DNA of 24,134 nucleotides from JAYXXU01 sp049301135 (GCA_049301135.1 JBAQKP010000104.1:1-24134); one strand, 5' to 3'; positions 13,548 through 21,477 are shown, counted from the first letter of the stretch. Notes: generated by a model not told the origin, from the sequence alone. Made by a program: numbers and translations.

Positions 13548-13588
13548 CGATTCCGAATTTACAAACTGTGTGAAAAAGGACAAATTTT

Positions 13589-14068
13589 ATGGCTCAAATC
13601 ATCCACTCGCCCCAGCCTCTTAACGACATTCAATATCACACGGTATTTCTCGCGGGTACGATTGAAGACGGTCGTAGTGTGGATTGGCAAGCTGCGTTAG
13701 TCACTGAGTTGACCGACTTTGAGATCACTATTTTAAATCCTCGACGTGCAGAATGGGATGCATCGTGGGTGCAGTCGATTGATCAGCCACATTTTAGGGC
13801 GCAGGTCGAGTGGGAGCTTGCAGCGTTAGAGCGAGCAGACCTTGTGTTTTTGTATTTTGCTGTGGGGAGTCACTCACCGATCTCGCTACTTGAATTGGGT
13901 TTGCATGCTCAGTCCGGTAAAATAATTATTGTTTGTCCAGAGGGCTTTTGGAAAAAAGGCAACGTGGATATTGTCGCACATCGTTTTGGCTTGCCTGTGT
14001 TTACGAATTTAGAAGCTGGACTCAGATGCCTAAAACAAAAAATTAAAGGATTGCGGCACTTGGCTTGA
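13589..14068 (+). CDS. Nucleoside 2-deoxyribosyltransferase-like protein
   Basis: A 159-residue protein with the Rossmann-like fold of nucleoside 2-deoxyribosyltransferase-like families (PF15891 type). The opening strand V-F-L-A-G-T-I-E-D-G-R-S-V-D-W-Q (19-34), N-P-R-R-A-E-W-D (50-57), W-E-L-A-A-L-E-R-A-D-L-V-F-L-Y-F (75-90) and S-P-I-S-L-L-E-L-G-L-H-A (96-107) are characteristic. E102 in L-E-L-G aligns with the catalytic Glu and D84 with the conserved Asp of the superfamily. Relatives cleave or transfer deoxyribose between bases; others process cyclic nucleotides or sit in defence loci. AAGGA (13576-13580) is 8 nt before the ATG. It is the last gene of the accessory trio; the next terminator is at 14142. 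Confidence 0.83.
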   Translation: MAQIIHSPQPLNDIQYHTVFLAGTIEDGRSVDWQAALVTELTDFEITILNPRRAEWDASWVQSIDQPHFRAQVEWELAALERADLVFLYFAVGSHSPISLLELGLHAQSGKIIIVCPEGFWKKGNVDIVAHRFGLPVFTNLEAGLRCLKQKIKGLRHLA

Positions 14069-14170
14069 TTCGGCAGATTATTGGCATAAATCCACAGTTT
14101 TTCAGCCATCTTCACTGTTTTTGACTAAAAATCCACCTGTGAATCAGGCAAAATACACGCCTGATTTTTT
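14065..14170 (+). promoter_or_regulatory. Candidate pheST attenuator: terminator hairpin with possible Phe leader peptide
   Basis: AATCAGGC (14142-14149), 9-nt loop, GCCTGATT (14159-14166) and a T run (14165-14170) form a rho-independent terminator 39 nt before pheS. A competing pairing is possible: GCC-ATC-TTCAC (14105-14115) with GTGAA-TCA-GGC (14139-14149), 8 of 11 positions, which would capture the terminator's 5' arm. A 19-codon frame from TTG 14065 to TGA 14124 ends F-F-S-H-L-H-C-F, with Phe at codons 12, 13 and 19. It lacks a well-placed ribosome site. E. coli pheST is controlled by a comparable pheM attenuator. The hairpin may alternatively be just the terminator of the upstream trio. 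Confidence 0.5.
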
Positions 14171-14208
14171 CATTCTTGATTTTTCATTTTTAGACGAGAT
14201 GCAACCTC

Positions 14209-15189
14209 ATGTCACTGGATAACCTGACTTCCGACGCATTGGCGGCGATTAGCGCCGCGCCCGATCTGGCCACGCTTGATCAAGTGCGGGTGCAGTTTAC
14301 TGGTAAAAAAAGCCAGTTGACCGAACTCTCTAAAGCGCTGGGCAAACTCGACCCCGAGGAGCGTAAGAGCCAAGGCGCAGCACTGCACCAAGTGCGTGAA
14401 GCGATCAACGGTGCGCTGAGCGCAAAACAAACCGCGCTACAGCAGGCTGAACTGAACGCCAAACTGGCCAGCGAAACTATCGACATCAGCCTACCGGCAC
14501 GTGGTCAGCAACTGGGTACAATTCATCCCGTCACCCAAGTGATTGAGCGGATCAGTCAGTTTTTTATTCAGGCTGGTTTTCAGGTGGCAGAAGGCCCTGA
14601 AGTCGAAGACGATTATCATAACTTTGAAGCGCTGAATATTCCGAGCCACCATCCGGCACGTGCGATGCACGATACGTTTTATTTTGATGTGCATCATCTG
14701 CTGCGCACGCATACCAGTTCGGTGCAGATTCGAAGCATGCAGGCGGGTGAGCCGCCGATTCGGATCATTTGCCCCGGTCGCGTCTATCGCTGTGACTCGG
14801 ATCAAACCCATTCGCCGATGTTTCATCAGATAGAAGGCTTGTTGATCACCGAAGACACCAGCTTTGCCGAGCTAAAAGGCTTGATCGTCCAGTTTTTAAA
14901 CGTGTTTTTTGAAAAAGAACTCAAGGTGCGCTTCCGTCCGTCCTATTTTCCGTTTACTGAGCCGTCGGCAGAAGTAGACATCATGGACGAGCGTGGTCGC
15001 TGGCTGGAGGTGTTGGGCTGTGGCATGGTGCATCCAAGTGTGCTGAAAAACTGTGGGATTGATCCTGAGCGTTATAAGGGGTTTGCATTTGGTTTGGGGG
15101 TCGAGCGGTTTGCGATGTTGCGTTATAACGTGAACGATCTACGCTTGTTTTTCCAAAACGATGTGCGGTTTTTGCGTCAGTTTGCCTAA
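14209..15189 (+). CDS. pheS: Phenylalanyl-tRNA synthetase alpha subunit
   Basis: The 326-residue catalytic alpha chain of the alpha2beta2 enzyme. An N-terminal coiled-coil arm (about 1-90) precedes the class II core. Motif 2 is the R-V-Y-R-C-D-S-D-Q-T-H-S-P-M-F-H-Q-I-E-G block, G-C-G-M-V-H-P-S-V-L (about 263-272) lines the phenylalanine pocket, and motif 3 is G-F-A-F-G-L-G-V-E-R-F-A-M-L. Length matches E. coli PheS (327). The Shine-Dalgarno is weak (GAG near 14194). It follows the terminator-like attenuator and is cotranscribed with pheT 42 nt downstream. Confidence 0.98.
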   Translation: MSLDNLTSDALAAISAAPDLATLDQVRVQFTGKKSQLTELSKALGKLDPEERKSQGAALHQVREAINGALSAKQTALQQAELNAKLASETIDISLPARGQQLGTIHPVTQVIERISQFFIQAGFQVAEGPEVEDDYHNFEALNIPSHHPARAMHDTFYFDVHHLLRTHTSSVQIRSMQAGEPPIRIICPGRVYRCDSDQTHSPMFHQIEGLLITEDTSFAELKGLIVQFLNVFFEKELKVRFRPSYFPFTEPSAEVDIMDERGRWLEVLGCGMVHPSVLKNCGIDPERYKGFAFGLGVERFAMLRYNVNDLRLFFQNDVRFLRQFA

Positions 15190-15231
15190 ACCAGCAGCTT
15201 TATTCCAGATTGCAAAATAGGATCGAATCAG

Positions 15232-17607
15232 ATGAAAGTCAGTGAAAGTTGGTTGCGTGAGCTGGTCAATCCAGCCTTAGACAGTGATGCTTTGGCGCAT
15301 CAGTTGACCATGGCGGGGCTAGAAGTGGATGACAATTCGCCAGTTGCCGTGCCATTTAGCGGCGTGCTAATCGGTGAAGTGCTGACCGTTGAGCAGCATC
15401 CGGATGCCGACCGGTTACGGGTGACCACAGTGAATATTGGTGCGGGTGAGCCGCTTCAGATTGTCTGTGGTGCGCCAAATGTAGTGGTTGGTGCGCGTGT
15501 GCCAGTGGCGACGGTCGGCGCGGTACTGCCGAACGATTTTAAGATTAAAAACGGCAAGCTGCGTGGTGTTGAATCGAACGGTATGCTGTGTGGGGCATCA
15601 GAAATCGGCCTAGAAGATACGGTCGATGGGCTGTTGATTTTGCCGAGTGATGCACCGATTGGGCAGGACATTCGTGCCTATCTGAATTTAGACGATCGAG
15701 TGATTGAACTGGGCATTACTCCGAATCGCGGCGACTGCCTGAGTGTGCGTGGCTTGGCGCGTGAGCTGGGTGTTCTGAACCAACTGCCAGTACAAGAGTT
15801 ACAGGTGGAATCGGTACAAGCGACGACTGAGCTGTCTAAAACCGTACATCTGAATGATGCAGGTTGCCCACGTTATGCCGGTCGGGTGATCAGCGGTATC
15901 AATCCGCAAGCGACTACACCTGACTGGATGGCTGAAAAACTGCGCCGTTGTGGTCTGCGTAGTCATAGCCTACTGGTCGATATCACCAACTATGTGCTGT
16001 TGGCGTTAGGTCAGCCGATGCATGCGTTCGATTTGGATCAATTGCAGGGCGATCTGACGGTACGCCTGTCAACCGCAGGTGAGCAGCTCAAGCTGCTAAA
16101 TGAACAACAGGTGACGCTGGATGATGACACACTGTTGATTTGTGACGAGCGTGGCGCGGTGGCGTTGGCAGGGGTGATGGGTGGTTTTGACAGTCGTGTC
16201 ACTGATACCACGCAGAATATTTTTCTTGAAAGTGCGTTTTTTGCGCCGTTAGCGATTGCCGGTCGGGCGCGGCGTTATGGCTTGCACACCGATGCGTCGC
16301 AGCGTTACGAGCGTGGGGTCGATTATCAGTTGCCACTGTTGGCGCTGGAATATGCCACACAGTTAATTGTGCAGTATGCCGGTGGTCAGGTCGGTGCAGT
16401 GGTGCTGGCTGAGCGTGCAGCAGATGTGCCGGTACGGGCTGCGATTCACTTGACCTTAGCGCAGACCAGTCGCTTGCTTGGTTTTGCTGTATCGGCTGAG
16501 TTTGTGCTGGACAGCTTGCAGCGTTTGGGCATGCAGGTCACGGGTGATGCGTCGGGCTGGACGGTAGTTCCACCATCGCATCGGTTTGATTTAAGCATCG
16601 CCGAGGATCTGATTGAGGAGGTGGCGCGGATTTTTGGCTATGACAATATCCCTGTTCGGCTGCCGGTGTTATCGTTGCAATTACAACCAAGTGCCGATCA
16701 TCTGAGTCTTGCTGGTCTTCGTCAGACGTTAGTCAGCTTGGGCTATCAAGAGGCGATAAGCTTTAGTTTCAGCGATGAAAAGCTTGAGAAAAAGCTTAAT
16801 CCAGCGGCACAGCCGTTGATGCTGGCCAATCCGATTTCCAGTGAATTGGCCGCGATGCGCACCACACTGTTGTCGAGCCTGATCCCATCGGTGCAGCACA
16901 ACGTCAATCGTCAGCAAAGTCGGGTGCGTTTGTTTGAAACCGGCTTGCGCTTTACGCCGAGTAGCGAGGGTATTAAACAACTGGCACAGACGCCGACCTT
17001 GGCCTTGATTGCGACCGGTAGTCATCTGCCTGAGCAGTGGCATGCCAAGCCAGCAGCAATGGATTTTTATGATCTCAAAGCAGAGATTGAATTGATCTTG
17101 TCGGCAGGACGAATCAGTGCGCGTTATACACGCAGCGAGCGGGTATGGTTACACCCTGGCCAAAGTGCCGATATCGTGGTCGATGGTCGGGTGATCGGTT
17201 ATCTCGGCAAATTGCATCCTGCACTGGCCGATACGCTGGATCTGGGCGAGACGTGGGTGGCTGAGTTGGATCTTGATCCGCTCATGTTGCCGTATGTATC
17301 GAATTTTACACAACTATCACGCTTTCCTAGTGTTCGACGTGATATTGCGATTTTAATCAGTGATAAGATTGAAGTCGATCAAATACAAGCATTGATTCGC
17401 ATGGCAGCGGGTGATCTATTGATCCAAAGCTGGTTGTTCGACGTATATGCAGGACAAGGGATTGGCGCAGGTCAGCGCTCGTTGGCATTTGCCCTATTGT
17501 GGCAACATGCTGAACGGACGCTAGAAGACGTGGAAATCAAAGATGGCATGCAGCGAGTCGTCGATGCATTGAGCCAGACTTACAACGCAACATTGAGGGC
17601 ATCATGA
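15232..17607 (+). CDS. pheT: Phenylalanyl-tRNA synthetase beta subunit
   Basis: The 791-residue beta chain. Domains in order are the B1/tRNA-binding OB-type domain (about 39-150: G-V-L-I-G-E-V-L...C-G-A-P-N-V), the B3/B4 editing domain that hydrolyses Tyr-tRNA-Phe (from about 210, R-Y-A-G-R-V-I-S-G), B5 (R-F-D-L-S-I-A-E-D-L-I-E-E-V-A-R-I-F-G-Y) and the C-terminal ferredoxin-fold anticodon-binding domain (F-P-S-V-R-R-D-I-A to the end). AGGA (15219-15222) is 9 nt before the ATG. Its last four bases are the ATGA that starts ihfA, so the two are translationally coupled. Confidence 0.98.
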   Translation: MKVSESWLRELVNPALDSDALAHQLTMAGLEVDDNSPVAVPFSGVLIGEVLTVEQHPDADRLRVTTVNIGAGEPLQIVCGAPNVVVGARVPVATVGAVLPNDFKIKNGKLRGVESNGMLCGASEIGLEDTVDGLLILPSDAPIGQDIRAYLNLDDRVIELGITPNRGDCLSVRGLARELGVLNQLPVQELQVESVQATTELSKTVHLNDAGCPRYAGRVISGINPQATTPDWMAEKLRRCGLRSHSLLVDITNYVLLALGQPMHAFDLDQLQGDLTVRLSTAGEQLKLLNEQQVTLDDDTLLICDERGAVALAGVMGGFDSRVTDTTQNIFLESAFFAPLAIAGRARRYGLHTDASQRYERGVDYQLPLLALEYATQLIVQYAGGQVGAVVLAERAADVPVRAAIHLTLAQTSRLLGFAVSAEFVLDSLQRLGMQVTGDASGWTVVPPSHRFDLSIAEDLIEEVARIFGYDNIPVRLPVLSLQLQPSADHLSLAGLRQTLVSLGYQEAISFSFSDEKLEKKLNPAAQPLMLANPISSELAAMRTTLLSSLIPSVQHNVNRQQSRVRLFETGLRFTPSSEGIKQLAQTPTLALIATGSHLPEQWHAKPAAMDFYDLKAEIELILSAGRISARYTRSERVWLHPGQSADIVVDGRVIGYLGKLHPALADTLDLGETWVAELDLDPLMLPYVSNFTQLSRFPSVRRDIAILISDKIEVDQIQALIRMAAGDLLIQSWLFDVYAGQGIGAGQRSLAFALLWQHAERTLEDVEIKDGMQRVVDALSQTYNATLRAS

Positions 17608-17906
17608 CCGCATTGACCAAAGCCGAGATGGCTGACCACCTAAGCGAAAAAACTGGATTGAACCGCCGCGACGCCAAACAACTGGTGGAGTTGTTCTTTG
17701 ATGAGATTCGACTAGCACTCGTTGCGGGGGAGCAAGTCAAGCTGTCCGGTTTTGGTAATTTTGAGCTACGCGATAAGCGCCAGCGGCCAGGCCGTAATCC
17801 GAAGACGGGTGAGGAGATTCCAATCACCGCCCGCCGCGTCGTGACCTTCCGTGCTGGTCAGAAATTCCGGCAACGCGTTGAATCTGAGCGTGATAATCAA
17901 GGATAA
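17604..17906 (+). CDS. ihfA: Integration host factor alpha subunit
   Basis: A 100-residue DNABII protein that pairs with IhfB to bend DNA sharply at WATCARnnnnTTR sites. The family core is F-F-D-E-I-R-L-A-L-V-A-G-E-Q-V-K-L-S-G-F-G-N-F (split across about 31-53), and the beta-arm G-R-N-P-K-T-G-E-E-I-P-I carries the intercalating proline. The opening T-A-L-T-K-A-E-M-A-D marks it as IHF-alpha rather than HU. The ATG overlaps the pheT stop (ATGA), the arrangement usual in gammaproteobacteria, where IHF level is tied to the pheST operon. It is the last gene of the cluster. Confidence 0.97.
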   Translation: MTALTKAEMADHLSEKTGLNRRDAKQLVELFFDEIRLALVAGEQVKLSGFGNFELRDKRQRPGRNPKTGEEIPITARRVVTFRAGQKFRQRVESERDNQG

Positions 17907-17924
17907 GGGCTGCGTAACGTCGCC

Positions 17925-17956
17925 GTGCAAAATAGGCAGCTACCGCCATTTTGCAC
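17925..17956. repeat. Hairpin downstream of ihfA
   Basis: GTGCAAAAT (17925-17933) pairs perfectly with ATTTTGCAC (17948-17956), with an inner GGC/GCC extension past one bulged A. There is no T tract; it may be a 3' stabilising structure before the terminator at 18036. Confidence 0.5.
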
Positions 17957-18035
17957 AATGCGCCATGGCTGGTGCTGATTAGGCTGTGGCGAAATTCGTT
18001 GGCAAAATGTCAAATCATCCTAATCTGAAGACGTA

Positions 18036-18062
18036 AAAAAAGAGGCTAAAAGCCTCTTTTTT
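18036..18062. terminator. Bidirectional terminator between ihfA and the lipoprotein gene
   Basis: AAAAAAGAGGCT (18036-18047), loop AAA, AGCCTCTTTTTT (18051-18062): a perfect 12-bp stem with T runs on both strands, serving the two convergent genes. Confidence 0.92.
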
Positions 18063-18088
18063 ATCGGTAGGGTTAAACCCTAGCCGTA

Positions 18089-18448
18089 TTACTGTGCAGC
18101 AGGTGCGGCTGGAGCAGCAGTTGCGTCAGCAGCAGGAGCGGCCATCGCGTCAGCAGCAGGAGCAACAGCGGCATCAGCACTTGCCATTGCAGCGTCAGCA
18201 GCAGCAGTGGCACTGGCAGCAGCATCGGTCGCAGCAGCAGCAGCGGTGTTCGCAGCATCAGCAACTTCTGCAGTAGCAGCATCGGTCGCAGCAGCAGCAG
18301 CATCAGTTGCAGCAGCAGCGGCTTGAGCAGCGCTGTCTTGAGCAGCAGCAGCAGCGTCTTCGGCTTGTTCGGCTTCTTGCTTCTGGCAACCGGCAAACGC
18401 CAGAGTAGTAGCAATGGCGGCAGCAATAGCGATTTTCTTGAATTGCAT
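18089..18448 (-). CDS. Alanine-rich putative lipoprotein
   Basis: 119 residues. M-Q-F-K-K-I-A-I-A-A-A-I-A-T-T-L-A-F-A-G-C is a lipoprotein-type signal with Cys21 as the likely lipidated residue (the -3 position is Phe, slightly atypical). By hand count 58 of the 99 residues from Cys21 onward are Ala. They lie in A-A-A-A-T-D-A-A-like helical repeats, then a Pro-Ala tail ending A-P-A-A-P-A-A-Q. This suggests an extended helical or coiled periplasmic protein, broadly like Lpp/OprI-type surface lipoproteins, but without a recognisable family or a C-terminal Lys for peptidoglycan linkage. The ATG at 18446-18448 is chosen for the signal peptide; TATAAT on the minus strand (18478-18473) is a good -10 just upstream. 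No function can be assigned. Confidence 0.75.
   Translation of the reverse strand: MQFKKIAIAAAIATTLAFAGCQKQEAEQAEDAAAAAQDSAAQAAAAATDAAAAATDAATAEVADAANTAAAAATDAAASATAAADAAMASADAAVAPAADAMAAPAADATAAPAAPAAQ
18090..18355. repeat. Imperfect GCA/GCAGCA tract inside the lipoprotein gene
   Basis: Runs of CAG/GCA triplets encode the Ala blocks. Related blocks such as 'GCAGCATCGGTCGCAGCAGC' recur near 18220 and 18280. All changes in repeat number would be in frame, so length variation between strains is plausible. Confidence 0.6.
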
Positions 18449-18676
18449 GGTCTTACTCTCACAAAAAAGAGGATTATAAACAACCAACGGTTAATCCGTA
18501 CACTTATACCACCCGTATTCACAGCGGTACATCGCGCAAATACGGCAGCCGAAGGACTAGACTAAATGGCGACGCAATCCTAGCATTGCATTTAGGAAAA
18601 AGCTATGCCACTTCTCAAGCATCCGCATATTTTTTGTAAAAATATACGGTCATCTCCGCGATTATTCAGTATGGGG

Positions 18677-19669
18677 TCAGTCATTCGAGACAAATACCAC
18701 ACGGTCGGTGTCGTTTTGACTGGCCAATATCAATGCATCTTGCATTCTTTGGATTAACACCTCAAGCGAACTGTTTTCAAGCGGCACACGCAAGACGGCA
18801 TAATGCAGCATCGGCGCATGGTTATCCGTGCTGAGGTATTGCTGCAACGCTTGTGCCAATAAAAATGCACCATGATCACTGGTGTCACATAATAAAATGG
18901 CCAGATGACACTGATCATAACGCACCATTAAATCACTTTTGCGTAACCGTTGTGCCACATAAGCACACAAAGCTTGTAGGGTTTCAGTATGAATCATTGA
19001 TTTTTCGGGCAATCGAATCATCAATAAAGATAATGGGATACGATTGCGCTGATGATAGGGCAGTAAATACGTGAAGCCTTCTTTTAATACTGAAAAATAA
19101 GGCAGTCCAGTTTGTGGGTCAGTGGCATGTGAGCCGCTGGCAATATTGGGCTGCTGTAGACGGAAACTCATCAATAAGGCCAGTAGTGCCAAAATACCTT
19201 GTAAGGTATGAATCGGCATGGGCTGGCTATCTGCCAGCGTGTCATGCCAATACGCACTCAACAGCCCAACACCGAGCAATAATGCCGCGAACAGCAATAA
19301 ACCAAACGCCCGATAGCCTACCAACGCGCCACTTAACATGACCAACGGCACGGTAAAACCCAGCATGGCATTATTCGGTAATAGCCAAAGTAAACAAATA
19401 CTCAAGCCAAGATCGAGCAGATGTGTGGCTTTGGCCATGCTTGCTGTGGCAGATTTAATGGTTGCTAAACCCAATAACAAACTGCTGCTGGCATAGATCA
19501 AGACACCCACCAGCAGTAGGCTTTGATTGGCAGCATCAGCGTCGCTCGTCTGATTGATTGCCCAAAAAATAGCCATCGCAACGGCAAGTCGTAGCAGGCT
19601 CAACGAGCCGTGTAAAACCAGTGTGGTTTGGCGCTGTTCAGGCAGTTTGTATTCAAGCATGGTAGGCAT
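18677..19669 (-). CDS. Membrane protein with degenerate GGDEF domain
   Basis: A 330-residue protein from ATG 19669 (alternatives: TTG 19678, ATG 19660; no strong ribosome site at any). The first 170 residues hold about six hydrophobic helices. A GGDEF-type fold follows, opening with D-P-Q-T-G-L-P-Y-F (184-192, the usual 'D.LTGL.NR..F') and continuing Q-R-L-R-K-S-D-L-M-V-R-Y-D-Q-C-H-L-A-I-L-L. Where active diguanylate cyclases read R-Y-G-G-D-E-F, this protein reads R-Y-D-Q-C-H-L, so metal- and GTP-binding residues are gone and catalysis is very unlikely. The fold may instead bind a ligand or partner. It is a lone gene, downstream of rho on the same strand. Confidence 0.8.
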   Translation of the reverse strand: MPTMLEYKLPEQRQTTLVLHGSLSLLRLAVAMAIFWAINQTSDADAANQSLLLVGVLIYASSSLLLGLATIKSATASMAKATHLLDLGLSICLLWLLPNNAMLGFTVPLVMLSGALVGYRAFGLLLFAALLLGVGLLSAYWHDTLADSQPMPIHTLQGILALLALLMSFRLQQPNIASGSHATDPQTGLPYFSVLKEGFTYLLPYHQRNRIPLSLLMIRLPEKSMIHTETLQALCAYVAQRLRKSDLMVRYDQCHLAILLCDTSDHGAFLLAQALQQYLSTDNHAPMLHYAVLRVPLENSSLEVLIQRMQDALILASQNDTDRVVFVSND

Positions 19670-19835
19670 AAATGACAACCAATCAAGTCAAAATTCGGAG
19701 GGTGACGGGTGGGTCATGCGAGATGACAGCGCCTATCATATTGAAAAATTACAACACACTTGGCGAATTTTCGCTGTATTGATCAGACGAAACCAATCTT
19801 TTTAGGGTGTGGCCTGTGGTCTGTGGCGAATATAT

Positions 19836-19861
19836 CGCCCAAACCGTGATGGGTTTGGGCG
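19836..19861. repeat. Perfect 10-bp hairpin between rho and the GGDEF-like gene
   Basis: CGCCCAAACC (19836-19845), loop GTGATG, GGTTTGGGCG (19852-19861). It overlaps a second inverted repeat GGCGA/TCGCC (19825-19839), so the two are mutually exclusive. There is no T tract on either strand. Confidence 0.5.
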
Positions 19862-19921
19862 GAATTATAGAGGCATGCGCAACAGCCGAGTGTTGAACCT
19901 GCCGATCATGCTGAGGTTGCT

Positions 19922-19950
19922 GTGACTTGAGATGAGTAAGCTCAAGCCAC
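19922..19950. repeat. Stem-loop after rho
   Basis: CTTGAG (19926-19931) and CTCAAG (19941-19946), extended by GTG/CAC across one mismatch, starting 15 nt after the rho stop. There is no T tract, so this is a possible 3'-end stabilising hairpin rather than an intrinsic terminator. Confidence 0.45.
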
Positions 19951-19964
19951 GTTGGGAGCGCGGT

Positions 19965-21233
19965 TTAGGTCGAGGCCTTGCGCTTCATTTGCTCAAAGAA
20001 GTCATCATTGGTCTTCGAGTCTTTCATCCGATCTAGCAGAAATTCAATCGCTTGTAGCTCATCCATCGGATAGAGCAATTTGCGCAGAATCCAGACCTTA
20101 CGCAAAGAATCCTCGTCCATCAGACGTTCTTCGCGGCGTGTACCGGATTTTTTGATATTAATCGCAGGGAATACACGTTTTTCGGCGATTCGACGTTCAA
20201 GGTTGATTTCTTGGTTGCCGGTGCCTTTGAATTCTTCAAAGATCACTTCGTCCATCTTGCTGCCGGTATCAATCAACGCCGTAGCAATAATGGTCAAGCT
20301 GCCGCCTTCTTCGATATTGCGTGCTGCACCAAAGAACCGCTTCGGCCGCTCAAGCGCATGTGCGTCAACACCGCCGGTCAACACCTTGCCTGAGCTAGGT
20401 ACGACCGTGTTGTAGGCGCGCGCCAGACGAGTGATCGAGTCGAGCAAAATCACCACGTCTTTTTTGTGTTCAACCAAGCGTTTGGCTTTTTCGATTACCA
20501 TCTCCGCCACTTGGACGTGGCGGGCAGGCGGTTCGTCGAAGGTCGAGGCCACCACTTCGCCGCGCACTGTGCGCTGCATTTCGGTCACTTCTTCAGGACG
20601 CTCGTCGATCAGCAGGACGATGACGTAAGAGTCAGGGTGATTGCGAGTGATTGATTGTGCCAAGCTTTGCAACAGCATGGTCTTACCGGCTTTCGGCGGT
20701 GCAACCAAAATCGAACGTTGGCCTTTACCAATCGGTGCAATCAGATCAACCACACGGCCAGTTAAATCTTCAGTCGTGCCATTACCGAGTTCCATCACCA
20801 TGCGTTCGGTCGGGAATAGCGGTGTTAGGTTTTCAAATAAGATTTTATTCCGCGCACTTTCAGGCGTGTCGTAATTAATATGATTGACTTTTAATAATGC
20901 AAAATACCGCTCACCTTCTTTAGGTGGTCGAATCGTGCCATTAATGGTGTCGCCAGTGCGTAAATTAAATCGACGAATCTGGCTCGGACTGACATAAATG
21001 TCATCAGGCCCCGCCAAATAAGATCCTTCAGACGAGCGTAAAAAGCCAAACCCATCGGATAAAATCTCAAGCACGCCGTCGCCGTAAATTTCTTCACCGT
21101 TGCGGGCATGGGTTTTTAAAATGGCAAAAATAACGTCTTGCTTGCGATTACGAGCCATGCTTTCAAGGCCCATATGTTCGGCAATCTTAACCAATTCGCC
21201 AATTGGTTTTTTCTTCAGTTCAGTCAGGTTCAT
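19965..21233 (-). CDS. rho: Transcription termination factor Rho
   Basis: The 422-residue hexameric RNA-dependent helicase that ends transcription at rut sites. The start at ATG 21231-21233 (M-N-L-T-E-L-K-K-K-P) matches family N-termini, although the Shine-Dalgarno is weak. An N-terminal helix bundle and cold-shock-like RNA-binding domain are present (G-F-G-F-L-R-S...Y-L-A-G-P-D-D-I-Y-V-S-P-S-Q). These are followed by Walker A A-P-P-K-A-G-K-T, the Walker B region V-I-V-L-L-I-D-E-R-P-E-E-V, and the Q/R-loops with L-D-S-I-T-R-L-A-R-A-Y-N. Length equals E. coli Rho plus three residues. The roughly 205-nt leader after the promoter at 21448-21477 fits autoregulation by Rho-dependent attenuation. 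Confidence 0.98.
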   Translation of the reverse strand: MNLTELKKKPIGELVKIAEHMGLESMARNRKQDVIFAILKTHARNGEEIYGDGVLEILSDGFGFLRSSEGSYLAGPDDIYVSPSQIRRFNLRTGDTINGTIRPPKEGERYFALLKVNHINYDTPESARNKILFENLTPLFPTERMVMELGNGTTEDLTGRVVDLIAPIGKGQRSILVAPPKAGKTMLLQSLAQSITRNHPDSYVIVLLIDERPEEVTEMQRTVRGEVVASTFDEPPARHVQVAEMVIEKAKRLVEHKKDVVILLDSITRLARAYNTVVPSSGKVLTGGVDAHALERPKRFFGAARNIEEGGSLTIIATALIDTGSKMDEVIFEEFKGTGNQEINLERRIAEKRVFPAINIKKSGTRREERLMDEDSLRKVWILRKLLYPMDELQAIEFLLDRMKDSKTNDDFFEQMKRKAST

Positions 21234-21447
21234 AGACAAGTTCAGAATAGGAAATACATGATGAGGAGATTGCAGGTGCAGCCGAGCATGATGAAACATA
21301 ACGCAGCACAGGAACAGCACGTGTCACTGGTGGCAATCGACAAAAGAACGGTGCATGAGCAATAAACGGAGGTCGAATGACCTGATCAACGAGTTTGGCA
21401 GAACTGCAAACCGCTAATACATCGAAAAGCTTGTTTTCTGAGCGAGT

Positions 21448-21477
21448 AATATAAGAGCGACCGCTGTGGTTTGTCAA
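21448..21477 (-). promoter_or_regulatory. rho promoter
   Basis: On the minus strand a perfect TTGACA (21477-21472), an 18-nt spacer and TATATT (21453-21448). Initiation near 21441 would give a leader of about 205 nt. The interval 21234-21552 holds this promoter, that leader and the trxA 3' hairpin, with no small gene I can support. Confidence 0.7.

Noticed and set aside
14139..14219. GTG-started frame rich in Phe (D-F-F-I-L-D-F-S-F-L) before pheS
   Set aside because: Its Phe codons lie after the terminator hairpin, the wrong order for an attenuator leader, and it overlaps the pheS start.
18094..18276. Gln-rich open frame on the plus strand (CAG tract)
   Set aside because: It is the complement of the Ala-rich lipoprotein gene; that strand has a signal peptide, a start and a terminator, while this frame is simple poly-CAG.
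18090..18355. CRISPR-like repetitive appearance
   Set aside because: The repeat is a coding triplet tract with no spacers of constant length.
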